Positions 43,721 through 52,767 of a stretch of DNA of 64,000 bases are shown in pieces. Each line of letters opens with the position of its first letter. Within the stretch, counting starts at the first letter, position 1. Origin of the DNA: Nocardiopsis suaedae (GTDB lineage: Bacteria > Actinomycetota > Actinomycetes > Streptosporangiales > Streptosporangiaceae); NCBI RefSeq assembly GCF_027706745.1, contig NZ_JAQFWP010000018.1:1-64000 (forward strand), written 5' to 3'. The notes below the pieces were generated by a model. It saw nothing but the letters and a program-made list of their open reading frames with translations, ran no database searches and was not told the DNA's origin. Made by a program: the position numbers and the translations under genes.

Positions 43721-44983
43721 ATGGCCGCACTCGCATCCGCCGCCACCCGCGAGCAGCCTCCCGAACCGCGTTCCGACCCCCGTCCCGAGCGCCTGCGCGT
43801 GCTCATCGGCACCGACACCTACCCGCCCGACGTCAACGGCGCCGCCTACTTCACCGCCCGCCTCGCCCGCGGCCTGGCCGCGCGCGGGCACGAGGTGCAC
43901 GTGGTGTGCCAGTCCCCGGACGGCCCACCGCACACCGCCCGCGTGGACGGGGTGGTGGAGCACCGGCTGCGCTCGATGTCCTCGCTGGTCCACGAGACCG
44001 TGCGGCTGGCCCTGCCGCCGGGCGCCCCCGGCCACCTCGACCGGCTGATCCGGCGGGTGCGCCCGCACGCGGTGCACGTCCAGAACCACTTCCTCGTCGG
44101 CCGCCTGCTCATCTCCGCCGCCCGGCGCCACCGGGTGCCGCTCGTGGCCACCAACCACTTCATGCCGGAGAACCTGTTCAACTACCTGTTCGTGCCCGAG
44201 GCGCTGCGCCGCCCCGTGGGCCGCGTCGCCTGGCGCGACTTCCGCCGGGCGCTGCAGGGGGCCGAGCACGTCACCACGCCCACCCCCACCGCCGCCCAGC
44301 TCCTCCTCGACCAGGGGTTCGCCCGCCCGGTGGAGGCCGTCTCCTGCGGCATCGACCTGCGCCGCTTCCACCCGCCGGGCGACGGCGCGCCCCGTGCCGA
44401 CCTTCGGGAGCGGCTCGGCATCCCGGACCGGCCCACCTTCGCCTTCGTCGGGCGCCTCGACGAGGAGAAGCGCATCGTCGACCTGGTCCGCGCGGTACGG
44501 CGGACCACCGTCGACGGCGCGCAGCTCGTGCTGGCCGGGACCGGCGCCCAGCGGGGCGCCCTGGAGCGCCTGGCCGAGGAGGAGGGCGTGGCCGACCGGG
44601 TGCGCTTCCTCGGCTTCGTGCCGCACGGGGACCTGCCGCTGGTGTACCGGGCGGCGGACGTGTTCGCGATCGCCGGGATAGCGGAGCTGCAGTCGATCGC
44701 CACCCTGGAGGCGATGGCCAGCGGGCTGCCGGTGGTGGCCGCCGAGGCGATGGCCCTGCCGCACCTGGTGGAGCAGGGCCGCAACGGCTACCTCTACGAG
44801 CCGGGCAGCCCCGACGACCTCGCCAAGTACCTGAGCGCCATCCTCGCCTCCCCCGAGGAGCGGTCCCGGATGGGGGCGGAGAGCCGCGCGATGGCCGCCC
44901 GGCACGACCACGAGCGCTCGCTGGACCGCTTCGAGCGGATCTACGCCGACGTGGCGCTGAGGTCGTCGCTGCGCGGCGGCTGA
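43721..44983 (+). CDS. GT4-family glycosyltransferase
   Basis: The 420-residue GT-B enzyme has an N-terminal acceptor domain starting RVLIGTDTYPPDVNGAAYFTAR, with LARGLAARGHEVHVV and HFMPENLF. The C-terminal nucleotide-sugar domain has FAFVGRLDEEKRIVDLVRA, VLAGTGAQR, RFLGFVPHGDLPLVYRAADVF and the ELQSIATLEAMASGLPVVA loop with the donor-binding Glu pair. It resembles alpha-mannosyltransferases of the PimB/MgtA group, which act on membrane lipids, but donor and acceptor are unproven. GGAGGGCC lies before the ATG. Its 3' end overlaps the convergent EamA gene by 43 bp. Confidence 0.85.
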   Translation: MAALASAATREQPPEPRSDPRPERLRVLIGTDTYPPDVNGAAYFTARLARGLAARGHEVHVVCQSPDGPPHTARVDGVVEHRLRSMSSLVHETVRLALPPGAPGHLDRLIRRVRPHAVHVQNHFLVGRLLISAARRHRVPLVATNHFMPENLFNYLFVPEALRRPVGRVAWRDFRRALQGAEHVTTPTPTAAQLLLDQGFARPVEAVSCGIDLRRFHPPGDGAPRADLRERLGIPDRPTFAFVGRLDEEKRIVDLVRAVRRTTVDGAQLVLAGTGAQRGALERLAEEEGVADRVRFLGFVPHGDLPLVYRAADVFAIAGIAELQSIATLEAMASGLPVVAAEAMALPHLVEQGRNGYLYEPGSPDDLAKYLSAILASPEERSRMGAESRAMAARHDHERSLDRFERIYADVALRSSLRGG

Positions 44984-45834
44984 CCGGCGCGGGCGGGCCG
45001 CTGCGGGCCGGAGGCGCGGGCCAGCGTCACCACCCCCGCGGCGCCCAGCACCGCCGCTCCGGCCGCGATCGCGGCGTGCGCGGGGTCGGTGGGCAGGCGC
45101 TCGCCGAAGTAGGCCACGCCGATGACGGTGGCGGCGATCGGGTCGCTGAGCATCAGGGTGGCGTAGGCCAGGGTGAAGTGGTCGGTGCGGTAGGCGTTCT
45201 GCATGATCAGCCCGCCGGTGAGGCCGATGCCGACGGCCACGGCGGTCATCGGCTGCACCGCCGCCGTCGGGTCGGCCAGCGCGGCGATGCCGATCACCCG
45301 GCCGAAGGCCGACGTGGCGGCGTAGGCGATGCCGCTGGCCAGCGCGAAGGAGCCGGCCCGCAGGGCGCCGCGCCGGGTGCGTCCCACCGCCACACACAGC
45401 GCCATGGCCCCGCCCGCGATCACGGCGATCTCGGTCAGGCCCATCGCGTCGGGGGCGCTGCCCTGGGCGTGCGGGACGGTGGTGAGGAGTCCGGCCAGGG
45501 CGAGGCTGACCGCCAGGGACCCCAGGACCTGCGCGGGGCTGGGGCGGCGCCGCCGGAAGACGGCGGAGAGCACCACGGCGAAGAGCAGGCCGGTGATGCC
45601 GATCGGCTGGATCACCACCAGGGGCGCCTGGGTGAGCGCCCACAGGTGCGCGACGATGCCGGCCATCGTCAGGAGGGTGCCGAGCCACCACAGGGGCATC
45701 CGCAGCAGCGCGCGCAGCAGGGCGAGCTGGCCGATGCCCCGGATGGGGGCGGTCAGCAGCGCACGGTCGTGCACGGCGGCGCCGGCGGCGACGGAGAACG
45801 CCCCGGACAGCGCCACGGCGACGGCCCACGTCAT
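44941..45834 (-). CDS. EamA/DMT-family transporter
   Basis: The 297-residue membrane protein has about ten hydrophobic helices in two related halves (for example LLTMAGIVAHLWALTQAPLVVIQPIG and LIMQNAYRTDHFTLAYATLMLSDPI), the layout of drug/metabolite transporters. The first half ends with an Arg-rich loop (FRRRRPSPAQ). The cytoplasmic C-terminal tail (RASGPQRPARAG and so on) is encoded by DNA that also encodes the end of the glycosyltransferase on the other strand. The substrate is unknown. Confidence 0.8.
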   Translation of the reverse strand: MTWAVAVALSGAFSVAAGAAVHDRALLTAPIRGIGQLALLRALLRMPLWWLGTLLTMAGIVAHLWALTQAPLVVIQPIGITGLLFAVVLSAVFRRRRPSPAQVLGSLAVSLALAGLLTTVPHAQGSAPDAMGLTEIAVIAGGAMALCVAVGRTRRGALRAGSFALASGIAYAATSAFGRVIGIAALADPTAAVQPMTAVAVGIGLTGGLIMQNAYRTDHFTLAYATLMLSDPIAATVIGVAYFGERLPTDPAHAAIAAGAAVLGAAGVVTLARASGPQRPARAGQPPRSDDLSATSA

Positions 45835-46119
45835 CGATCCCGCCCTTCGTGTCCGGGTGCCCGTCGGCGTGCGGCGCCCGCCCGAGCGGGCCGGAGTCCG
45901 GCCGCGGGGCCGCGTCGCACCGCCTCATCACCGCCCCGCGCCGCCGGGTGGACCTGAGGAGGCTGGGCGGGGGACGCCGTGCAGACGGGGGCGTGACGAG
46001 GTTACTGCAGAGCACGGACCCGCGTGTGCACCGAGGGGGCGGATCGGGCCCGGAGCGGGGCGGGGGAGGGGGAGTGAGATGCGCTACATTCCGGCAGGGC
46101 CGGCGGACGCCGTCCCCCC

Positions 46120-47550
46120 TCAGCGCTCCACGGTCGGCAGCGTGAACCCGATGACCGCCCCGCCCCCCTCGCGGTTCGCCGCGAACACCGTTCCTCCCTG
46201 AGCGTGCACGATCTCCTTCACCATGGACAGGCCCAGCCCCGACCCCGGCAGCGCGCGGGCGGCGTCGGACCGGTAGAACCGCTCGAAGACGTGCTCCACC
46301 TCCTCCGGGGCGATCCCCGGGCCCCGGTCGCGCACCTCCACCCGGCCGTCCCGGACCACGATCTCGATCGGTCCGCCGCTCTCCGCGTCGAACTTCGTGG
46401 CGTTCTCCACAGGGTTGGACAGCGCGCGCTCCAGCGCCGTCGGGCGCCCGTGCACCGTGCTCCCGTCGGCGTCGACCACCACCTCCCGGCCCGTCCGCCG
46501 CCGCACCCGGTCGGCCACGCGCTCGGCCAGCGGCCCCAGCTCCACGTCCGCGGGCGCCTCGTCCTCGCGGGTCCCGGTCGCCAGCTGCACCAGCTCGTCC
46601 ACGAGCTTGGACAGCTCCCGCGTCTCGCCTTGGAGGTCGTCGACGAGCCGCTGCTGGGCGTCGGACCCCAGCCGGTCGAACGAGCGCATCACGCTGACGT
46701 TGGTGCGCAGGCTGGTCAGCGGGGTGCGCAGCTCGTGCGAGGCGTTCTGCACCAGGCGCCGCTGCTCGGCCTCGGCCCCCGCCAGCCGGGTCAGCATCGC
46801 GTTGAACGCCCGCCCGAGCCGCCCGACCTCGTCCGGGGACGCACCGCCCTCCGGCGCCACCAGGTCCAGGCGCCCCGTCGTGCGCACCTGCTCGGCGGTG
46901 TCGGTCAGGCGCACCAGCCGCTTGGTGACCCGCCGCGCCAGCAGCCACCCGGCACCGGCGGCGACCGCCAGCACCCCCACGCCCACCACGGTGATCTGCA
47001 GCGCGAGCACGTCCAGCATCCGCTCCATCGGGGAGAGGCGCTGGCCGATCTGGATCGCGCCGCGCCCGCCGCCCAGGGACACCGTCGCGATCCGGTAGTC
47101 CTCCCCGTCGGCGGTGTCCTCGCGGGTGTGCACGATCCCGGCCTTCCGCTCGGCCGCCACCGCCCGGTCGTCGTCGCGCACCGGCAGCACCTCGATCGAC
47201 CGGTCGGCCCCGATCGGGACCGCCACCGAGCCGCTGGGCGTGACGCCCTGGTAGGTGAAGTCGTCCGAGTGCAGGAAGGTGAGCGTCTGGCGGGCGTCCA
47301 GCTCCGCGGTGGGGCGGCTGACGTCGTCGGCCAGCCGCTGGGCGGTGGCCTGGAACTGCTCCTTGGCGTCGCTGCGGATCAGCACCGATGCCGTGCTGTA
47401 GGCCAGGGTCCCGGTGAGCAGGCTGGCGGCGGCGGCCACCACGGCGAAGGCCACCGCGAACTTGGTGCCCAGCCGCCACCGCTCCGGCGAGGCCGCGTAC
47501 CGGGCGAGCACCGCCGCGCGCCGCCTGAGGACCGCCGGCCGCCCGCGCAT
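46120..47550 (-). CDS. MprB-like sensor histidine kinase
   Basis: The 476-residue membrane kinase has helix 1 (KFAVAFAVVAAAASLLTGTLAY), an outer sensor domain of about 130 residues, helix 2 (ITVVGVGVLAVAAGAGWLLA) and a HAMP domain. HisKA follows with the phosphorylated His in NASHELRTPLTSL (about residue 271), then a catalytic domain with DRGPGIAPEEVEHVFERFYR and GSGLGLSMVKEIV. The N-box reads ALSNPVENATKFD, with Pro where most kinases have Leu. It starts four bases after the response-regulator stop. It probably senses envelope stress, as MprB does. Confidence 0.9.
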   Translation of the reverse strand: MRGRPAVLRRRAAVLARYAASPERWRLGTKFAVAFAVVAAAASLLTGTLAYSTASVLIRSDAKEQFQATAQRLADDVSRPTAELDARQTLTFLHSDDFTYQGVTPSGSVAVPIGADRSIEVLPVRDDDRAVAAERKAGIVHTREDTADGEDYRIATVSLGGGRGAIQIGQRLSPMERMLDVLALQITVVGVGVLAVAAGAGWLLARRVTKRLVRLTDTAEQVRTTGRLDLVAPEGGASPDEVGRLGRAFNAMLTRLAGAEAEQRRLVQNASHELRTPLTSLRTNVSVMRSFDRLGSDAQQRLVDDLQGETRELSKLVDELVQLATGTREDEAPADVELGPLAERVADRVRRRTGREVVVDADGSTVHGRPTALERALSNPVENATKFDAESGGPIEIVVRDGRVEVRDRGPGIAPEEVEHVFERFYRSDAARALPGSGLGLSMVKEIVHAQGGTVFAANREGGGAVIGFTLPTVER

Positions 47551-47554
47551 CCGC

Positions 47555-48286
47555 TCAGCCCTCCTGGGGGCGCAGCGTGTAGCCCACCCCGCGCACCGTC
47601 TGGATCAGCGGCGGCGCGTCCGGCGCGTCCAGCTTGCGCCGCAGGTAGCTGATGTAGACGGCGAGGTTCTTGGAGTCCGGCCCGAAGTCGTACCCCCAGA
47701 TGCGGTCGTAGATGGTGGGGTGGTCGAGCACGATCCCGGCGTTGCGGGCCAGCAGCTCCAGCAGGTCGAACTCGGTCTTGGACAGCTCCACCTCGCGCCC
47801 CGCCCGCCAGACGCGCCGCGCCGCCGGGTCCAGCCGCAGGTCGCCGGCCTGCAGAACCGGCTCGGGGCGCTCGCCGTCGTCGGCGGAGGCGGGGCCGGCG
47901 CGGCGCAGCAGCGCCCGGATGCGCGCCATCAGCTCCTCCAGCTCGAAGGGCTTGGGCAGGTAGTCGTCGGCGCCCGCGTCGAGCCCGGCCACCCGGTCGG
48001 AGGTCTCCACCCGCGCGGTCAGCATGAGGATGGGCCGCCGGTCGCCCTCGGCGCGCAGCACCCGGGTCACGCCCAGCCCGTCGACGCCGGGCATCATCAC
48101 GTCGAGCACCAGCAGGTCCACCGGTTCGGCGTGGGCGGCGGTGAGCGCCTGCACGCCGTCCTCGGCGGTCAGCACCTCGTAGCCCTCCAGCATGAGGGCG
48201 CGTTCCAGGGACTCGCGGATGGCGCGGTCGTCGTCGGCGAGGAGCACGCGACCGGCGGGGGCACTGGCGGACGTCATGGAGGACAT
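47555..48286 (-). CDS. MprA-like OmpR-family response regulator
   Basis: The 243-residue regulator has a receiver domain with the acidic pocket DDD (residues 18-20), phosphoacceptor Asp62 in LLVLDVMMPGVDG, Thr in MLTARV and Lys in LPKPFE. An OmpR winged helix ends the protein (VELSKTEFDLLELLARNAG, YDRIWGYDFGPDSKNLAVYISYLRRKL, TVRGVGYTLR). It is the first gene of a two-gene unit with the kinase. A divergent universal stress gene begins 207 bp away and may be a target. MprA in mycobacteria controls htrA-type protease and sigma genes under envelope stress. Confidence 0.92.
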   Translation of the reverse strand: MSSMTSASAPAGRVLLADDDRAIRESLERALMLEGYEVLTAEDGVQALTAAHAEPVDLLVLDVMMPGVDGLGVTRVLRAEGDRRPILMLTARVETSDRVAGLDAGADDYLPKPFELEELMARIRALLRRAGPASADDGERPEPVLQAGDLRLDPAARRVWRAGREVELSKTEFDLLELLARNAGIVLDHPTIYDRIWGYDFGPDSKNLAVYISYLRRKLDAPDAPPLIQTVRGVGYTLRPQEG

Positions 48287-48492
48287 GGTCGCCCATCCGG
48301 GTGAGACGACGGTAAGAGGACACGGCCGCCGCGCCGCGGTGAGCAGGAGGGGTGACGGACGGGACGTCCTTCGGCCCGGCTGTTCCGGGGCCCACCGGGG
48401 TAGGTACCCCGGTGGCCGCCCGCGTCGGGGCGGTGCGGCCGTGCAGGACGACGGGGGACCCGACCGGCTCGACGGAGAGCGAGGCAGGCGAT

Positions 48493-49416
48493 ATGGACAC
48501 CGGAGAGGACCCGCGCTGGGTGGTCGTCGGTGTGGACGGTTCCGACTCCAGCCGGTACGCGCTGGAATGGTCGGCCAATCAGGCGATGACCTACGGACTG
48601 GGCGTCCGCATCGTCACCGCCGTGTGGCCGCCGGACTCCGAGGGGCCGTTCGGCGAGCTGATCCACCGGGGCGGGGGCGGCGCGGACGGCGACGACGAGG
48701 AGTCGCCGCGGCGGCACGACGCCCGCGCGCTGCTGGCGTACGCGCGGGACTGGGTGCTCCGGCTGTTCCCGGAGCTGTCGGTGGAGACCCGTGAGGTCGA
48801 GGAGCGTCCGGCGCAGGCCCTGCTGGAGGCCGCCTCGGAGCCCGGTGCGGCCTGCGTGGTCGTGGGGTCGCGCGGGCTCGGCGGGCTCGCCTCGGCCTTC
48901 GTGGGGTCGGTGGGGGTGGAGCTGGCGGCCAAGTCGCCGGTGCCCACGGTGGTGCTGCCCAAGCACCACGAGACCGCCGAGGGGCGGCGCGGGCGGATCG
49001 TCGTGGGCGTGGACGGCTCCGAGACCGGTGGCCGGGCGCTGGCGTTCGCGTTCCGCCAGGCCGAGCGGAGCGGGTCGGAGGTGGTGGCGATCTGCGCCTG
49101 GCAGCCGATGGCGGCGTTCGCCTCGTCGGTGGGGCCGGTGCCGCCGGAGGCCTTCGACGACGAGGCGGTGGAGGCGGCGGCGCGCCGCACCGCCGAGGCC
49201 GCCATGGAGGACCTGCGCGCGCAGCACCCCAAGGTGGTGGTGGACCTGCGCACGGTGCGGGCGCACCCGGTGGTGGCGCTGCTGGAGGAGGCGTCCCCGG
49301 CCGACCTGGTCGTCGTGGGCTCGCGGGGCAGGGGAGGCTTCCGGGGGCTGCTGCTGGGCTCGGTGAGCCAGTCCGTCCTCCACGGGGCGCACGGCCCGGT
49401 GGTCGTGGTGCGCTGA
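48493..49416 (+). CDS. universal stress protein with two USP domains
   Basis: The 307-residue cytoplasmic protein is built of two tandem USP domains. The first runs from WVVVGVDGSDSSRYALEWSA to VVVGSRGLGGLASAFVGS, and the second from RIVVGVDGSETGGRALAFAF to VVVGSRGRGGFRGLLLGSVSQ. Both domains carry the G-2x-G-9x-G(S/T) ATP-binding pattern, so ATP binding is expected. The first domain has an acidic/Gly insertion (HRGGGGADGDDEES). Tandem USPs of actinomycetes respond to hypoxia, dormancy or stress. It is divergent from the MprA-like gene. Confidence 0.88.
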   Translation: MDTGEDPRWVVVGVDGSDSSRYALEWSANQAMTYGLGVRIVTAVWPPDSEGPFGELIHRGGGGADGDDEESPRRHDARALLAYARDWVLRLFPELSVETREVEERPAQALLEAASEPGAACVVVGSRGLGGLASAFVGSVGVELAAKSPVPTVVLPKHHETAEGRRGRIVVGVDGSETGGRALAFAFRQAERSGSEVVAICAWQPMAAFASSVGPVPPEAFDDEAVEAAARRTAEAAMEDLRAQHPKVVVDLRTVRAHPVVALLEEASPADLVVVGSRGRGGFRGLLLGSVSQSVLHGAHGPVVVVR

Positions 49417-49499
49417 CACCGTGGGAGGCGGACACCGTCCGAGGGGGAAGGGCCCCTTGACCGCGTGCCCGGGGGCGCGGTTCACTGGCCGTCGACGAT

Positions 49500-49515
49500 T
49501 ACCGACCGGTTGGTA
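49500..49515. promoter_or_regulatory. TetR-type operator TACCGACCGGTTGGTA
   Basis: A 16-bp palindrome with one mismatched pair lies 24 bp before the quinone-oxidoreductase start codon. It resembles TACCGACCGNTNGGTN-type sites of TetR regulators of fatty-acid or aromatic degradation. No tetR gene is adjacent. Confidence 0.6.
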
Positions 49516-49539
49516 TCCCCCGAGAAGGCGGAGGCGGCA

Positions 49540-50529
49540 GTGAAGGCGTTGCGCGTACACGGTCCCGGCGAGCCCGAGGACGTCCTGCGGGTGGAGGAGA
49601 CCCCCCGCCCCGAGCCCGCAGAAGGGCAGGTCCTCGTCCGTGTGCGCTCCGCCGCCGTCAACTTCCCCGACGCCCTGCTGTGCCGCGGCACCTACCAGGT
49701 CAAGCCCGACCCGCCGTTCACCCCGGGCGTGGAGCTGTGCGGCGAGGTCGTCCAGGCGGGCCCCGGGACCGGCGCCCCGCCCGCCGGGACCCGTGTCCTC
49801 GGCGGCGCCGCCCTCCCCGACGGGGCCTTCGCCGAGTACGCCCTCATGCCCGCCGACGCGGTCTTCCCCGCCCCCGACTCCCTCGGCGACGACGAGGCCG
49901 CCTCCCTCTTCATCGGCTACCAGACCGGCTGGTTCGCCCTGCACCGCCGGGCCGCCCTGCAGCCCGGCGAGACCGTCCTGGTCCACGCCGCGGCCGGGGG
50001 CGTGGGCAGCGCCGCCGTGCAGCTCGCCAAGGCCGCCGGCGCCCGGGTCATCGGCGTGGCCGGGGGCCCGGACAAGGCCCGCGTCGCCGCCGAGCTCGGC
50101 GCCGACGTCGTGGTCGACCGGCGCGCGGAGGACTTCGTCGAGGTCGTCAAGGCCCAGACCGGCGGACGCGGCGCCGACGTGGTCTTCGACCCGGTCGGCG
50201 GCGACTCCTTCGCCCGCTCCACCAAGTGCATCGCCTTCGAGGGCCGGATCGTCATCATCGGGTTCGCCTCCGGGACCATCCCCGAGCAGGCGCTCAACCA
50301 CGTGCTGATCAAGAACTACTCGCTGCTGGGCCTGCACTGGGGCCTCTACCAGCGCCGCGCCCCCGAGCTGATCGGTGAGGCCCACCGCGGTCTCACCGAG
50401 CTCGCCGACAAGGGCCTGGTCAAGCCGCTGGTGAGCGAGCGCGTCGGGTTCGGCGGCCTGGCCGACGGGGTCCAGCGGCTCGCCGACGGGTCGACCGTCG
50501 GGCGCCTGGTCTTCTCCCCCTCCGCCTGA
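49540..50529 (+). CDS. NADPH:quinone oxidoreductase family (zinc-free MDR)
   Basis: The 329-residue medium-chain reductase shows KALRVHGPGEPEDVLRVEE at the start, SAAVNFPDALLCRGTYQVKP, FTPGVELCGEVVQAG and the Rossmann nucleotide site AAAGGVGSAAVQLAKAAGARVIG. VFDPVGGDSFARS and NYSLLGLHWG follow. The Cys/Asp/His zinc ligands of alcohol dehydrogenases are lacking, as in QOR. GGAGG lies five bases before the GTG at 49540. The SDR gene follows after 35 bp. A TetR-type palindrome at the promoter suggests inducible control. It reduces quinones or acts on enoyl-CoA-like substrates; the substrate is uncertain. Confidence 0.87.
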   Translation: MKALRVHGPGEPEDVLRVEETPRPEPAEGQVLVRVRSAAVNFPDALLCRGTYQVKPDPPFTPGVELCGEVVQAGPGTGAPPAGTRVLGGAALPDGAFAEYALMPADAVFPAPDSLGDDEAASLFIGYQTGWFALHRRAALQPGETVLVHAAAGGVGSAAVQLAKAAGARVIGVAGGPDKARVAAELGADVVVDRRAEDFVEVVKAQTGGRGADVVFDPVGGDSFARSTKCIAFEGRIVIIGFASGTIPEQALNHVLIKNYSLLGLHWGLYQRRAPELIGEAHRGLTELADKGLVKPLVSERVGFGGLADGVQRLADGSTVGRLVFSPSA

Positions 50530-50564
50530 GCCCGCCCCACCCCCGACCCCCCTGAGGAGCCCCC

Positions 50565-51350
50565 GTGCCCGGACCCTTCTCCGTCCCCGGAACCAACGCG
50601 GTCGTCACCGGCGCGGCCGGAGGCATCGGCCGTGCCGTCGCCGCCCGGCTGCTCGCCGACGGCGCGGCGCACGTCGTCATCGCCGACCGGGACGCCGACC
50701 GCGCCCGCGCGGCCGCCGGCGGCCTCGGCCCCCGCGCGTCCTGGGAGGCGTTCGACGTCGCCGACGAGCAGGCCGTCGCCGCCGCCGTCGACCGCGTATG
50801 GGACCGGGCCGGGCCGGTCGACCTGTGGTGCTCCAACGCCGGTGTCGGCGCGGGCGAGGGCCTGGGCGACGACGCCGACTGGGACCTGTCCTGGCGGGTG
50901 CACGTCATGGCGCACGTCTACGCGGCGCGCGCGCTGTTCCCGCGGATGGCGGGGCGCGGCGGCCACTTCATGGTGACCGCGTCCGCCGCCGGACTGCTGA
51001 CCAACCTCGACACCGCCCCCTACACGGTGACCAAGCACGGCGCGGTCGCACTGGCCGAGTGGCTGGCCATCCGCCACGCCGACGACGGCATCGGGGTGTC
51101 GTGCCTGTGCCCCCAGGGCGTGAACACCGCCATGACCGCCGGGGACGGCGCCTCGGCCTCCACCCGCCTGGGCGGGGAGTACCTGGAGCCGGAGGACGTC
51201 GCCCAGGCGGTGGCGGCCGCCCTGCGCGACGGGCGGTTCCTGATCCTGCCGCATCCCGAGGCCGCCGACTACGAGCTCCGCCGCGCCCAGGACCGCGACC
51301 GCTGGCTCAAGGGCATGCGCAAGGCCTGGGCCAAGCTCAAGGGGGCCTGA
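50565..51350 (+). CDS. short-chain dehydrogenase/reductase
   Basis: The 261-residue classical SDR has cofactor motif TGAAGGIG (about residues 17-24), SNAG in CSNAGVGAGEG, Ser in TASAAG and the catalytic Y-x-x-x-K in YTVTKHGAVALAE. The Asp in IADRDADR favours NAD(H). GAGGAG lies six bases before the GTG start. It is placed 35 bp after the quinone-oxidoreductase gene and is probably co-transcribed, so the two oxidoreductases may share a pathway, with lipid or aromatic breakdown as one option. The substrate is unknown. Confidence 0.87.
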   Translation: MPGPFSVPGTNAVVTGAAGGIGRAVAARLLADGAAHVVIADRDADRARAAAGGLGPRASWEAFDVADEQAVAAAVDRVWDRAGPVDLWCSNAGVGAGEGLGDDADWDLSWRVHVMAHVYAARALFPRMAGRGGHFMVTASAAGLLTNLDTAPYTVTKHGAVALAEWLAIRHADDGIGVSCLCPQGVNTAMTAGDGASASTRLGGEYLEPEDVAQAVAAALRDGRFLILPHPEAADYELRRAQDRDRWLKGMRKAWAKLKGA

Positions 51351-51401
51351 GAGGGGACGGGCCCGGAAACCGGGGAATGACGGTCCCCGGAGGTGGTGCC
51401 C

Positions 51402-52565
51402 GTGATCGTCATCGGACTCTCGTCAGGGACATCGGTGGACGGCATCGACGCCGCGGCGGCCGACCTTCGGCTGGAGGGCGACGAGGTCCGCCTCGACCCG
51501 CTCGGCCACCTCACCGCCCCCTACCCGCCCGCCGTCCGGGACGCGGTGCTGGCCGCCCTCCCGCCCGCGGCGACCACGCTCGAACAGGTCTGCCGGATCG
51601 ACACCGGCATCGGGCGCGCCTTCGCGGACGCCGCCCGCACCGCCGTGGCCGAGCTGTGCCCGGGCGGCACCGCCGACCTCGCCGTCTCGCACGGCCAGAC
51701 GCTCTACCACTGGGTCGAGGACGGCGCCGTCCGCGGCTCGCTCCAGCTCGGCCAGCCGGCCTGGATCACCGAGGCCACCGGCCTGCCCGTCGTGTCCGAC
51801 GTGCGCGCCGCCGACATCGCCGCGGGCGGCCAGGGCGCACCGCTGGCCTCGGTCTTCGACGTCCTCTGGCTCTCCGGCCGGGGCGCCCCCGCCGCCGCCC
51901 TCAACATCGGCGGCATCGCCAACCTGACCGTCGTCGCCCCGGACGCCCCGCCGGTCGCCTTCGACACCGGCCCCGGCAACGCCCTCCTCGACGCCGCCGC
52001 CGCGCTGGCGCCCGGCACCGGGCGGATGGACGCCGGAGGGGAGCGCGCCCTGCGCGGGCAGGTGGTGCCCGAGCTGATGGAGCGGCTCCTGGCCGAGCCC
52101 TACTTCGCCCGCCCCGCCCCCAAGACCACCGGCAAGGAACTCTTCAACGCCGACTACCTGGAGCGCGCCCTGGCGGGGGTCGACGCCTCCTGGGACGACG
52201 TGTTCGCCACGCTGACCGACCTGACCGCGGTGACCATCGCCGACGCCTGCAAGGCCCACGGCGTGGGCGAGGTGGTGGCCTCCGGGGGCGGCGTGCACAA
52301 TCACGGCCTGATGCAGGTCCTGCGCGCGGCGCTCGCGCCCGCCCCGGTCCGCGGGTCGGAGGCGCTGGGCGTCGGCCCGGACGCCAAGGAGGCCTACCTC
52401 TTCGCGCTCCTGGGATTCCTGACCTGGCACGGCATCCCGTCGACCGTCCCGGAGTGCACCGGGGCCGCGCACCCGGTGCTGTCGGGGCGGGTGGGGCGCC
52501 CCGGGCCCGATGCGCCGCTCCCGGCGCGGCTGCGCATCAGCGGCGACGCCCATTCGGGCGTTTAG
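51402..52565 (+). CDS. anmK: anhydro-N-acetylmuramic acid kinase
   Basis: The 387-residue ASKHA-fold kinase phosphorylates and opens 1,6-anhydro-N-acetylmuramic acid during cell-wall recycling. Diagnostic parts are VIGLSSGTSVDGIDAAA at the start (AnmK phosphate loop), SHGQTLYHW, QLGQPAWITEATGLPVVSDV, NIGGIANLTVV and DTGPGNALLDAAAAL. A C-terminal GGGVHNHGLMQ and GVGPDAKEAYLFALLGF complete it. The start is set at the GTG at 51402, eight bases after GGAGG; GTGs at 51393 and 51396 would overlap that site. It follows the SDR gene by about 50 bp. Confidence 0.9.
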   Translation: MIVIGLSSGTSVDGIDAAAADLRLEGDEVRLDPLGHLTAPYPPAVRDAVLAALPPAATTLEQVCRIDTGIGRAFADAARTAVAELCPGGTADLAVSHGQTLYHWVEDGAVRGSLQLGQPAWITEATGLPVVSDVRAADIAAGGQGAPLASVFDVLWLSGRGAPAAALNIGGIANLTVVAPDAPPVAFDTGPGNALLDAAAALAPGTGRMDAGGERALRGQVVPELMERLLAEPYFARPAPKTTGKELFNADYLERALAGVDASWDDVFATLTDLTAVTIADACKAHGVGEVVASGGGVHNHGLMQVLRAALAPAPVRGSEALGVGPDAKEAYLFALLGFLTWHGIPSTVPECTGAAHPVLSGRVGRPGPDAPLPARLRISGDAHSGV

Positions 52566-52767
52566 GTCCGGACGGGGGCTCCGTCCCTCCGGGGCGGATT
52601 CGCCCGATCGGTGTACCTGATCATGGTTCATCGGTGACCATGTCCCTGGGCGCGGATCCGCCGGACCCGGGGGCTGGGCGGGCGCGGACGCTCCGGCGGC
52701 CGGCGGCCGCGGCGACGAGCTCGTCGCACTGCTCTACCGGGAGTTCCGCGCCCCCCTGCTGCGAAAC

